64,000 bases of DNA from Shewanella sp. MTB7 (GTDB lineage Bacteria > Pseudomonadota > Gammaproteobacteria > Enterobacterales > Shewanellaceae): positions 1,798,001 to 1,862,000 of the forward strand of contig NZ_CP085636.1 of NCBI RefSeq assembly GCF_027571385.1, in the 5' to 3' direction. Made by a program: the position numbers and the translations under genes. Under the pieces are notes generated by a model. The model did no database searches. It was given only the letters and a program-made list of their open reading frames with translations, and had not been told where the DNA came from. Below, piece after piece: positions 35,736 through 44,502 of this stretch (position 1 is its first letter; each line of letters starts with the position of its first letter).

Positions 35736-37775
35736 ATGGACTCTACAGTGTTTACAGAATTCTCTCAAACAGACTTTAACCCCATCTGGCCTCGACTTCT
35801 CGCTGAACTGGGTAAATTACAGGTGGGCTTTATCAATGGAGAGGACGTGTTGCTTCCCCTTTGCCGAGTCTTGGCTGAGCTTAGTCAATCACAAGCAGTA
35901 TTGATACTCCATAAAGACTCTTTTGAGTCAGAAGATATGCCTGCCTGTACGACTTGTTGGTGTCGTGATTCTGTTCGGTACTTAACCCTATGGAAAGAGG
36001 CCAAAGACTGGCCTTTCCTTGATCAGGAACCGACAGTTCACCGCTGGAAGTCATTCGTAATTTGGCCAGCAAAAAGGGGGAATATTCAAATATTTTTCCA
36101 CTCAGCAAGTGAAGAGTGGTTGTCATTTATTCTTGCTTCAAATGAGACTTTGTCTGACATTATTATGGGAATGCTAGCACAGCAATCAGGAGGCTGGCAG
36201 GAAAGCATTAGCAGCAGAGTGGTTTCAACTGTTGATAGCGAGATGTTTCAATCCATTGTCAGTAATAGTGAAGATCTTATTCTGGTGGCAAGCCGTTCCC
36301 CTTTTGGGGTTCCTAGCATCGTGTATGCGAATGCTGCTGCTACCAGTGTTAGCCATTATCCCAGAAGTCAGTTAATTGGTAAGCCAATCACCCTGTTATT
36401 TGAACCGGGGCAAACAGAGTTTGAGGGAAGTAGCCTGTTACAGGCCATTAATTGTCGTACTGAGTTTGATGGTGAGCTTATCTGCATTACGGCAGCTAAA
36501 GAGGAAGCGCTACTTCACATGCATTTGGTCGCACTTGAAGAGACGAGTGGGCATGGTAGCTTATTTGCGCTAGTGGGTAGAGATATTACTGAACAGAAAC
36601 AGATTCAACACATCATGGCGAGAACGCAAAAGATGCAAGCTATGGGGCAGTTGGTGGGAGGAATTGCTCACGATTTTAATAATATTCTTGGTGTCTTGAA
36701 GGGAAATTTGGAGCTTTTAGAATTAAAAACCTCTGAGGAAAAATCATTACGTTATCTCAATAATGCATTTAAAGCCTGCCAAAGAGGGACTGATCTGACC
36801 CGACGGTTACTGCAGTTTTCAAGACAGGAGCAATTCAGTGCTCATCATTGCCAAGTTAATGATGTTATTGGTGGCATGGAAGAGTTGTTAGGGAAATCCC
36901 TCACGACGCAGATAACACTAAAAACTGAGATTAAGGCTGGAGTTGCCGATATCTACGTCGATCGAGGTGATCTTGAGGATGCGTTATTGAATTTGGTGCT
37001 CAATGCTAAAGACGCAATGGGGGGCGAGGGAGACATCTTAATTAAAACAGATGCCACCTATTTAAGTGGTTTACTGCCAGGAATAACGGGTAGCCCACAA
37101 GTGGAAGATGGTCAATACGTGACGGTGTCGGTGCTTGATTCAGGTTGCGGTATTGCGCCTCACCTTTTGGAAAAGATATTTGAACCTTTTTTTACAACAA
37201 AAGATAAGAGCAAAGGGACGGGTTTAGGCCTCTCTATGGTTTATGGTTTCGTAAAACGCTCTAAAGGCTATATGAGTGTGATTAACTCTGACAAACAGGG
37301 TACTGAGTTTCGTCTCTGGTTTCCTGTGACTAAGCTGACCGTAGTTGAAGAGACAAAAAGCGATGAACGTATACAAATGCCAGTTGTTGCTAAGAAGCTC
37401 AAAGTCTTAATTGTTGATGATGAAGTTGAGCTATTGGATGTGTTGACTGACTATTGTGAGCTTTTGGGCATGGAGGTCGAATCTTGTACCGATCCCTTAG
37501 AGGTAAGAAAAAAGTACGGTGATGGTTTAGGGGGAATAGAGTTACTGATTACCGATGTGTTGATGCCAGGTGGGATTAATGGTTATGAGTTGGCTAAAGA
37601 ACTGTCGGCGAATACAGAGCTTCCTGTGTTACTGATATCTGGGTTTATCGGTGATATCGGTATTAATAAAAATGAAGATATGCCTTATCGAGTATTGCAT
37701 AAACCTTTTGATCTAGGGGGCTTGGTAAGTTCACTGCAGCAGATAGGTATCCAATTTTCCTCTGATAGTGTTTAG
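35736..37775 (+). CDS. Hybrid sensor histidine kinase / response regulator
   Basis: A 679-residue cytosolic signalling protein with no membrane segment. Residues 1-165 are an unassigned input region containing CTTCWC (C71, C74, C76). A PAS domain spans about 170-290 (IVYANAAATSVSHYPRSQLIGK). Next come the HisKA box GQLVGGIAHDFNN with the phospho-accepting H312, the HATPase motifs LVLNAKDAM, DSGCGIAP and GTGLGLSMVYGF, and a C-terminal receiver (about 555-670) with D607 in ITDVLMPGG and K657 in LHKPFD. The signal is unknown. It lies just before a response regulator and a hemerythrin gene. Confidence 0.93.
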   Translation: MDSTVFTEFSQTDFNPIWPRLLAELGKLQVGFINGEDVLLPLCRVLAELSQSQAVLILHKDSFESEDMPACTTCWCRDSVRYLTLWKEAKDWPFLDQEPTVHRWKSFVIWPAKRGNIQIFFHSASEEWLSFILASNETLSDIIMGMLAQQSGGWQESISSRVVSTVDSEMFQSIVSNSEDLILVASRSPFGVPSIVYANAAATSVSHYPRSQLIGKPITLLFEPGQTEFEGSSLLQAINCRTEFDGELICITAAKEEALLHMHLVALEETSGHGSLFALVGRDITEQKQIQHIMARTQKMQAMGQLVGGIAHDFNNILGVLKGNLELLELKTSEEKSLRYLNNAFKACQRGTDLTRRLLQFSRQEQFSAHHCQVNDVIGGMEELLGKSLTTQITLKTEIKAGVADIYVDRGDLEDALLNLVLNAKDAMGGEGDILIKTDATYLSGLLPGITGSPQVEDGQYVTVSVLDSGCGIAPHLLEKIFEPFFTTKDKSKGTGLGLSMVYGFVKRSKGYMSVINSDKQGTEFRLWFPVTKLTVVEETKSDERIQMPVVAKKLKVLIVDDEVELLDVLTDYCELLGMEVESCTDPLEVRKKYGDGLGGIELLITDVLMPGGINGYELAKELSANTELPVLLISGFIGDIGINKNEDMPYRVLHKPFDLGGLVSSLQQIGIQFSSDSV

Positions 37776-37898
37776 GTGAGTTTGAGGCCATTTTCCTAAA
37801 CGCATATTGGTTAAAATGGTATTTATTACTGAATTAAATGGAATTATAGCTACCAGTTGATTATATGTTGTTAGCGTTTATTAAGGAGATAGAAGATT

Positions 37899-38993
37899 AT
37901 GGAGCAAATATTGGTTTGGGTAGTTGATGATGATCTGGATTATTGTGAGTTGATATCAGAGGTGCTCAGTGATGAGTATCAGGTTTCACTTTTTAATGAT
38001 GCTAATTCATATCGCGTGGCGTTAAAACTGAAAACTCCAGCTCTTATTCTTATGGACATCAATTTACCTGACGTGAGTGGTATTGAGTTATGCCAAGAGT
38101 TGATGAATTCAGGAAAAGATGTCGCAGTCATATTTGTCTCAGGTATGAATACCCTTGAAGAGAGGTTGAGGGCTTATGAAGTCAGTGCCGTGGACTTTAT
38201 TGCTAAGCCTTTTGAACTAAAAGAGTTGCAGGCAAAGGTACAGGCAGTTGCTTCATATCAAGCTAAAAAGCAATCTTTAGTTCAAGCGGAATCGATGTCA
38301 AGAAATATGGCGTTTCAGTCAATGACTGAATCATCGCAATACGGCGCTGTATTGCAATTTTTTAGGCAGTGTTTCCTCTGCAATGATTATCAAAGTTTAG
38401 CTGATGCTTTTTTTGAGTTGATGCAACAACTCAATCTCAGTACCTGCTTAGAGATCCGCGATGATGAGGTGCACTATTTTGCTCCTAATCAGGCTGATGT
38501 TAGCCCAATTGAAGCGAATATTTTGGAACTATTGGATAAGCATGGTCGCTTATATGACTTCGGTTGCCGAACCATATGTAATGATAATCATGTCTCATTT
38601 CTCATTAAAAATATGCCGATGGATGATGAAGTGCTATATGGCCGATTAAGGGATGTGATTGCGGTTATTGTTGAAGGATTAGAGGCGCGTATTCTGGATA
38701 TTGGTCGTCAGAAAACTTTGGAACATGTATTTAAAGAGATCCAAAATCTTTTAGGTAATATCTCTGGAGCGATTGTAGAACATGATAATAAGTTCAGTGC
38801 TGCATTGACCGGGGTTACCACAGAAATTCGTAGCAGTTTTCATTTATTGGATATGACGGAAGAGCAAGAGGATTATTTTGCATCTTTAATAGAAAGGAAT
38901 TTGAAAGAAGCGAGTTCCGCAGGAGATGCTTTTTATCGTCTACAAGGATCGCTTAAAATGGTTAAAAATGTGGTTGAGTCGAGCGTCTCCTAG
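37899..38993 (+). CDS. Response regulator with uncharacterised C-terminal domain
   Basis: The 364-residue protein has an N-terminal receiver (WVVDDDLDYCEL acidic pair, D53 in LMDINLPDVSG, FVSGMNT and K103 in FIAKPF). The remaining 240 residues are not a DNA-binding or enzymatic output that I recognise: a helical segment (AVLQFFRQCFLCNDYQSLADAFFELMQQL), a possible sensor-like section (IRDDEVHYFAPNQ) and a helical end (KTLEHVFKEIQNLLGNISG). The arrangement resembles receiver proteins controlled by a partner kinase. It follows the hybrid kinase after a 123-base gap and starts after AAGGAGATAGAAG. Confidence 0.9.
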   Translation: MEQILVWVVDDDLDYCELISEVLSDEYQVSLFNDANSYRVALKLKTPALILMDINLPDVSGIELCQELMNSGKDVAVIFVSGMNTLEERLRAYEVSAVDFIAKPFELKELQAKVQAVASYQAKKQSLVQAESMSRNMAFQSMTESSQYGAVLQFFRQCFLCNDYQSLADAFFELMQQLNLSTCLEIRDDEVHYFAPNQADVSPIEANILELLDKHGRLYDFGCRTICNDNHVSFLIKNMPMDDEVLYGRLRDVIAVIVEGLEARILDIGRQKTLEHVFKEIQNLLGNISGAIVEHDNKFSAALTGVTTEIRSSFHLLDMTEEQEDYFASLIERNLKEASSAGDAFYRLQGSLKMVKNVVESSVS

Positions 38994-39122
38994 TGTGGGT
39001 CATAGGAAGTAGATTATCTCTCTTTTAATTGATCTTGGTCAGGTCAATATAATATGAGTCTTTGTTACATTGGTTATTCTTTAATCCATTTACTCTTGTT
39101 TTATATATAAGGTGTTCAGAAT

Positions 39123-39680
39123 ATGGAGATCACTATGCTTGCAAGACTAAACAATGATCATAAGCATATCGCAATTTTGCTCAACATTCTGAAGGTGAAA
39201 TACGGACGGTTAGAACTTGGTGAAGCTGTTAACTATAATCTTATTAGAGATATTGTTGAGTACATGCAAAGTTACGCTGAGCATAGTCACCATCCTTTAG
39301 AGGATATTATTAATCAGTATTACATGACGAAGTACTCTTCTGAAGTGGGTAATGATAAATTGCTCAGAGAGCATCAAAAGATGATAGCGCTTTCAGCGTC
39401 TTTAATGACCAGTTTAAACCTAATCTTAAGTGATGTAGTCGTTCCCAAAGAGCAGTTAGTCATGGATCTTAAGTCATATGTTACGGAGCAGGAGGGGCAT
39501 ATGGCATATGAGAACAGCATCATCTTTCCACTATGGTCTAAGATGACTGATGAGGAGGATTGGAAAGAGATTGGGCAGGAGTGCTACCTTAAGTTGGTTG
39601 ATGATCCTCTGTTTAATGGTAACGATAACACGCTATTTGAAGAGTTAAGGGAGTATATTAATTTGTCTGAAACCAATTAG
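39123..39680 (+). CDS. Hemerythrin HHE-domain protein
   Basis: The 185-residue protein has the HHE cation-binding four-helix fold: LNNDHKHIAILLNIL, an EYMQSYAEHSHHPLEDIINQYY region, REHQKMIALSASL, then YVTEQEGHMAYENSIIFPLW, each with the His and Glu residues expected to bind a di-iron centre. Such domains sense or carry oxygen or NO and store iron. The ATG at 39123 or at 39135 is possible; GGAG before the second and AAGGTG before the first. Its position next to the kinase and regulator suggests a common signalling role, not proven. Confidence 0.87.
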   Translation: MEITMLARLNNDHKHIAILLNILKVKYGRLELGEAVNYNLIRDIVEYMQSYAEHSHHPLEDIINQYYMTKYSSEVGNDKLLREHQKMIALSASLMTSLNLILSDVVVPKEQLVMDLKSYVTEQEGHMAYENSIIFPLWSKMTDEEDWKEIGQECYLKLVDDPLFNGNDNTLFEELREYINLSETN

Positions 39681-39732
39681 ATAAATTAATTAACAGCCTG
39701 TTTAAGAGTTGAGAACAGCATAAATTCTTCTC

Positions 39733-39790
39733 CTTGACCTCCATGGAGGGAGAAAATGGCATAAAATGTATGGAACATTTATGGCCAGAC
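39733..39790. repeat. Small palindromic repeat
   Basis: TTGACCTCCATGGAGGGAG followed by AAAATGGCATAAAATGTATGG and AACATTTATGGCCAG is the cleanest copy of the short palindrome found at 1905-1985 and in the pheA leader. Confidence 0.6.
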
Positions 39791-39823
39791 ACAAAAAAGA
39801 GCGCTTAAGGCGCTCTTTTTTGT
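39791..39823. terminator. Bidirectional terminator
   Basis: AAAAAAGAGCGC, loop TTAA, GCGCTCTTTTTT is symmetrical and serves both the hemerythrin gene and the convergent DUF3545 gene. Confidence 0.88.
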
Positions 39824-39832
39824 GTTTACACT

Positions 39833-40018
39833 TTACATCAGGAGGTTATCTAACTCGCATTCGAAACTTTTGTCGATATCCTGCAACTCTTTAAGTAAGC
39901 GATGCTTCTCTTTCAGGGCTTCAATTTCACGCCACTTACGTTTCTTGTTGGAGCTTCTTGAGCGACTCGGCCTTTCTACGACTGCATCTAGCGCACTACC
40001 ATAATCTAGTCGATTCAT
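39833..40018 (-). CDS. DUF3545 family small protein
   Basis: A 61-residue basic protein starts MNRLDYGSALDAV after CAGGAGGTTGCC, a perfect ribosome binding site. It has an arginine-rich block (ERPSRSRSSNKKRKWREIEALKEKHRL) and a helical end with ELQDIDKSFECELDNLL. It belongs to DUF3545, a family of short proteins in Shewanella and Vibrio with unknown function. The coding call is firm because of the ribosome binding site and the codon pattern. Confidence 0.85.
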   Translation of the reverse strand: MNRLDYGSALDAVVERPSRSRSSNKKRKWREIEALKEKHRLLKELQDIDKSFECELDNLLM

Positions 40019-40199
40019 GGCAACCTCCTGTTGTTGTTATTATGTCCAATAAATAAATACCACACTTTTAAAATAGTGCGCAAGAGAAATGTTTCATTTG
40101 TGTTAATTAAGTGTGGTGATTTGATATTGCTTGAAGGGTAAAGGCAGAGGTAAGTATAAAGAAAATAAAAGGATATGCTGCTCTAGACTGGAGTAAAAG

Positions 40200-40226
40200 A
40201 AAAAGCCAGTGAAAACTGGCTTTTTG
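40200..40226 (-). terminator. Terminator after pgi
   Basis: AAAAAGCCAGT and ACTGGCTTTTT flank a GAAA loop and form an intrinsic terminator just beyond the pgi stop. Confidence 0.85.
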
Positions 40227-40243
40227 CTCTTTAAGCTACAAAG

Positions 40244-41881
40244 TTAAATATTACCTTGTCTAAACATGTTGATTAGCCCATTGCTTGAGCTGTCTAATTC
40301 TGTTGCATTAACCTCTGCACTGAGTCTCTCCAGAACATCATTGCCTAAGTTTTTGCCTAGTTCGACTCCCCATTGATCAAAGGAGTTGATATCCCAGATA
40401 GCACCTTGAACGAAAGTTCTATGCTCATAGAGTGCGATTAGGGCCCCTAAGGTCGATGGGGTTAACATATCCATCAAAATGGTATTGCTAGGTTTATTAC
40501 CGGGCATCACTTTATGTTTGGCGATTAAGTCTTGCTCATCGGCAGTTAGCTCGCTGTTTGAAAGCTCTTCCATTGCCTCATCATAGTTTCGGCCCTGCAT
40601 CAATGCCTGGGTTTGGCCGAAGCAATTAGAAGCTAGTTGAATATGGTGTTCACCGAGTGGATTATGGCTATTAAGCGGCATGATGAAATCAGCTGGGATC
40701 AATGCAGTACCTTGATGTAGCAGTTGGTGGTAAGCATGTTGCCCATTAGTCCCTTCTCCACCCCATATTACTGGTCCTGTACTATAGTCCACATCAGTTC
40801 CATCTAAGGTGACAGATTTACCATTACTTTCCATATCGAGTTGTTGGAAGTAAGCGGGTAAGCCTCTTAAATAGTGATCATAAGTTAACACTACATGTGA
40901 TTGAGCATCGTGGAAGTTTCCGTAAAGCAATGAAAGCAAGCCCATAAGAACAGGCATGTTTTCAGCGAGTGGCGCATGTAAAAAATGCTGGTCCATCTCA
41001 TTGGCACCTTGTAAAAGAGCTCGGAAATTATCCATACCTATCAATAGAGCAATCGGTAACCCAATTGTTGACCAAAGAGAGTAGCGACCTCCGACCCAGT
41101 CCCACATAGGAAAGATGTTACTGGCATCGATACCAAATTCGGTGGCTTTGGTGACATTAGAAGTGACAGCGACAAAATGTTGTGCGACATCCTTCTGCTC
41201 TCCACCTTGCTTTAAGAACCAATCTTTAGCGCTTAATGCATTGGTCAGTGTCTCCTGAGTACCAAACGATTTGGAAGACATGATGAACAAGGTCGTTTCG
41301 GCATCCAGTAGCTTAAGCTTCTCTGTTATTGCGCTGGCATCAACATTGGCGACGAAATGACAGTTTATTTTATCTGTCCAGTAAGGTCTAAGAGCCTGAG
41401 AAACTATTTTAGGCCCTAAAAAGGAGCCTCCAATGCCAATGCTTACCACATCGGTGATAGCTTTACCTGTGTAGCCTTTCCAAGCTCCAGAACTGACAGC
41501 TTCAACGAAGTTGGCCATCTGCTGCTGAGTCTCATGTACCTCTTGTACAATATTGACACCATCAAGCCGTATTGGTTGCTCAGGTTTAGCGCGAAGAGCA
41601 ATGTGCAGTACAGCTCGATTTTCTGTCGTGTTGATAACGTCACCATTAAACATGGCTTTTATTTTCGACACGAGCTGGGTTTCATCGGCAAGCTTAAGCA
41701 ACAAAGAGAGTGTTTCTTGTGTTGCTCTATTTTTTGAGTAATCTAAAAATAGACCACAGGCCGAAGTCGACATCTTGTTAAAACGCTGAGCATCATCTTC
41801 GAACAAGTTTCTCATATGAGGCAGTGCTTGAGTATGAGTTTGAAGTGCTTTCCAAGTGTTACTCTGGGTCAGTTTGGTCAT
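40244..41881 (-). CDS. pgi: Glucose-6-phosphate isomerase
   Basis: Pgi interconverts glucose 6-phosphate and fructose 6-phosphate. The 545-residue protein has the sugar-phosphate loop [35 protein letters not shown], the [20 protein letters not shown] signature, and [19 protein letters not shown] with the catalytic residues. Length and order are normal. It starts 14 bases after tal and is presumably co-transcribed with it, linking glycolysis with the pentose-phosphate pathway. Confidence 0.97.
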   Translation of the reverse strand: MTKLTQSNTWKALQTHTQALPHMRNLFEDDAQRFNKMSTSACGLFLDYSKNRATQETLSLLLKLADETQLVSKIKAMFNGDVINTTENRAVLHIALRAKPEQPIRLDGVNIVQEVHETQQQMANFVEAVSSGAWKGYTGKAITDVVSIGIGGSFLGPKIVSQALRPYWTDKINCHFVANVDASAITEKLKLLDAETTLFIMSSKSFGTQETLTNALSAKDWFLKQGGEQKDVAQHFVAVTSNVTKATEFGIDASNIFPMWDWVGGRYSLWSTIGLPIALLIGMDNFRALLQGANEMDQHFLHAPLAENMPVLMGLLSLLYGNFHDAQSHVVLTYDHYLRGLPAYFQQLDMESNGKSVTLDGTDVDYSTGPVIWGGEGTNGQHAYHQLLHQGTALIPADFIMPLNSHNPLGEHHIQLASNCFGQTQALMQGRNYDEAMEELSNSELTADEQDLIAKHKVMPGNKPSNTILMDMLTPSTLGALIALYEHRTFVQGAIWDINSFDQWGVELGKNLGNDVLERLSAEVNATELDSSSNGLINMFRQGNI

Positions 41882-41895
41882 CTCTTTACTCCTTC

Positions 41896-42852
41896 TTAAG
41901 AGGCTAATTTCTCTTTAAGCATGACTTCAAGCTTTCCTTGGTCAATAGCAAAGTTGCGAATACCTTCGGCAAGTTTTTCAACAGCCATAGGATCTTCATT
42001 AAACGCCCAACGGAATTGTGATTCAGTCAGTGGCTCACCCGCTTCCACTGTCGTTTCTGCCGGAATAAGTTTACGTACAACTTGCGTTTGTGAGTTAGCC
42101 ATCTCTTCAAGAAGGGCTGGGCCAATTGTTAAACGGTCACAACCAGCAAGTTCGATGATCTCACCTGTGTTTCTGAAACTTGCACCCATTACCACGGTTT
42201 TAAAGCCATGATGTTTATAGTAGTTATAGATCTCTGTAACAGATACAACACCTGGATCTTCAGAGGCTGAGTAATCGAGTCCGGTATCTTTCTTGTACCA
42301 GTCAAGAATACGGCCAACAAAAGGTGAGATAAGGAAAACGCCAGCTTCGGCACAGGCACGTGCTTGAGCAAAACTAAACAGTAACGTTAGGTTACAGTTA
42401 ATGCCTTCTAACTCTAGCTCTTTAGCTGCGCAGATACCTTCCCACGTTGATGCTAACTTGATAAGAATACGAGACTTGTCAATGCCGGCGTCTTGATAAA
42501 GTTGAATAAGTTTATGCGCTTTAGTGATAGAGCCAGCTTTATCGAATGAAAGGCGAGCATCAACTTCAGTAGAGATACGGCCTGGAACGATTTTTAAGAT
42601 CTCAACACCGATATTGACGGCCAATTTATCACCGGCATCTCCAACTTGTTGTTCAATGAGATCGCTCTGTGTTTTGGCCCATTCAATTGCATTTTCGATG
42701 AGGTGAGCATAGTCCGGGATCTGGGCTGCTTTTAAAATTAATGATGGGTTGGTTGTGGCATCTTCTGGTTGATAACGCTTGATGGCCTCAATGTCACCGG
42801 TATCAGCGACGATGGTTGTGATTGATTTGAATTGCTCTAGTGTATTAGCCAT
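41896..42852 (-). CDS. tal: Transaldolase
   Basis: Tal transfers dihydroxyacetone units between sugar phosphates in the pentose-phosphate pathway. The 318-residue protein resembles E. coli Tal[38 protein letters not shown], the Schiff-base lysine K132 in [13 protein letters not shown], and [27 protein letters not shown]. The ATG at 42852 follows AAGAAGGATGTTATTTT. It is the first gene of tal-pgi. Confidence 0.97.
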   Translation of the reverse strand: MANTLEQFKSITTIVADTGDIEAIKRYQPEDATTNPSLILKAAQIPDYAHLIENAIEWAKTQSDLIEQQVGDAGDKLAVNIGVEILKIVPGRISTEVDARLSFDKAGSITKAHKLIQLYQDAGIDKSRILIKLASTWEGICAAKELELEGINCNLTLLFSFAQARACAEAGVFLISPFVGRILDWYKKDTGLDYSASEDPGVVSVTEIYNYYKHHGFKTVVMGASFRNTGEIIELAGCDRLTIGPALLEEMANSQTQVVRKLIPAETTVEAGEPLTESQFRWAFNEDPMAVEKLAEGIRNFAIDQGKLEVMLKEKLAS

Positions 42853-43073
42853 AAAATAACATCCTTCTTAAGAAGCAGCTTAAGGTTTGTGATTTGCAGC
42901 AGGTATTAAAAGCGATCTTGATGATAAATCCAACCATAAATGAAAAAAAATTACAGAAAAGTTGTAAAATATCAGTAAAAAGGTTTTTAAAGGGTAAGAT
43001 TGCTTGAAAATACTCGCTTAAATTGAGTATCGAAGAGTATAGCCTGTCGTTTGCTATCATTACAGATAAAAAA

Positions 43074-43095
43074 ATCGCTGCCAGTGGGCAGCGAT
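43074..43095 (-). terminator. Terminator after the OmpA-family gene
   Basis: ATCGCTGCC, loop AGTG, GGCAGCGAT is followed on the minus strand by a T-run (AAAAAAA on the plus strand at 43068-43074). Confidence 0.85.
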
Positions 43096-43122
43096 TTCTC
43101 TGTATTACAAGCGAGTTACATC

Positions 43123-44241
43123 TTACTTAAGCATAAGAACAGATTCACTCTTTAAGTCTGTTATGTAGGCTTCTATACGACGGTTAGCTTTGTTTGCTTC
43201 GGGGCTATTACCTTCAATAATTGGCTGCGTTATCCCTTGTCCTTTTGCTGACACTCTATCTTGGTTGATCCCATATTTTTCCACCAAAATGTTCGCAACA
43301 GCGTTAGCACGCTTGTCGGATAACATCATATTGTAGGCAGCTTGCCCTACATCTGATGAGTGCCCTAAAATCAGTACGGTTGATTTTGGATTGTTATTCA
43401 TGTAAGTCGCTAGTTTTTCAATTTTTTCATATGATTCAGCTTTAACTACAGAAGAGTTGTTAGCGAATAAAATTGATCCAACTTCATGTTGCTCAGTCGT
43501 TTCGATATAAAGGCTGAGACTACATCCATAGTTATCGATTTGGTGGGTTGACGGGGTATTGCCACATTTATCAAGGTTGTCAATAACACCATCATTGTCT
43601 GAATCGAGAGGGGCGACAACCAAAGGAGCGGCAGCAACAGCTGCTGGAGTTGCAGTACCAAATCGGTAGCTAAGCGCTAAGCCCCAATAGTTGCTTTCCA
43701 TGTCGAGGGTGTTCCACTTGTCATCCTCTAAATTCTCATAGCGGCGATATTTAAGCTGCATTTTTAAGCTTTCAGTGATGTTATAGTCAACTCCAACACC
43801 GAAGTAGGGGGCTACGCCACTATCACTGTAATATTCAGTGCCCCACTGTTTGTTGTTTGACAGTAGGTAGTTCATCGCGCCCGCTTCAGCCGAAAGGCCC
43901 CAACGTTGTGATAAGGGTAAAAAACCAACCAGACCTAAGGTCATACCTTTAGCGCCTACATCGTTTAACTTATTGGCGTAATCTGTCCACTCAGCGCGAC
44001 CAAGATCGCGGTAACCTAACTCAACACCAAAATAGTCATTAAATAGGTAACCACCAAATACGTCCCAAGCATAAGGATCATCTTTACCACATACTTTCAT
44101 GGTTTTCATGTCACAGTTTGGTTCATAATTATTAACACCTATACCACCACCAACGTACCACGGCGTTAGTTCTTGTGCCGCATTGGCTGCAAATGGAAGC
44201 ATAGAAGTTAGCAGAACTGCTTTTAATGTATTGTTCATCAT
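43123..44241 (-). CDS. OmpA-family outer membrane protein
   Basis: The start at 44241 follows AAAAGGATTTGGAAA and gives 372 residues: signal peptide MMNNTLKAVLLTSMLPFAANA, then an 8-stranded beta-barrel domain (residues about 22-200, with WYVGGGIGVNNYEP, VFGGYLFNDYFGVELGYRDLG and YWGLALSYRFG). A calcium-binding thrombospondin-type linker follows (DSDNDGVIDNLDKC). The C-terminal OmpA peptidoglycan domain (about 255-365) has VLILGHSSDVGQAAYN, LSDKRANAVANIL and NRRIEAYI. It links outer membrane and cell wall. Confidence 0.93.
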   Translation of the reverse strand: MMNNTLKAVLLTSMLPFAANAAQELTPWYVGGGIGVNNYEPNCDMKTMKVCGKDDPYAWDVFGGYLFNDYFGVELGYRDLGRAEWTDYANKLNDVGAKGMTLGLVGFLPLSQRWGLSAEAGAMNYLLSNNKQWGTEYYSDSGVAPYFGVGVDYNITESLKMQLKYRRYENLEDDKWNTLDMESNYWGLALSYRFGTATPAAVAAAPLVVAPLDSDNDGVIDNLDKCGNTPSTHQIDNYGCSLSLYIETTEQHEVGSILFANNSSVVKAESYEKIEKLATYMNNNPKSTVLILGHSSDVGQAAYNMMLSDKRANAVANILVEKYGINQDRVSAKGQGITQPIIEGNSPEANKANRRIEAYITDLKSESVLMLK

Positions 44242-44502
44242 TTTCCAAATCCTTTTATTATTAATACATCCCCATGACTGCCTATCGATTGATGATGCAG
44301 AACCAGCCCTTTGGGAGGGGAATCCTTTGTTTTTGTCGCTGGTGTCACTATTATCCATTGAATTGTGAATAATTTCCAACTTGATTGTGATTTATTGGTT
44401 GCTTTGTGTGGTTCGTTGGTTGTTTTGAATGGTTTTTTGTGTGAAAAGGTGTATCCAGTGGGGATACACCTTATAAATTAATTTTGTTTAATAAAGCCCT
44501 TT

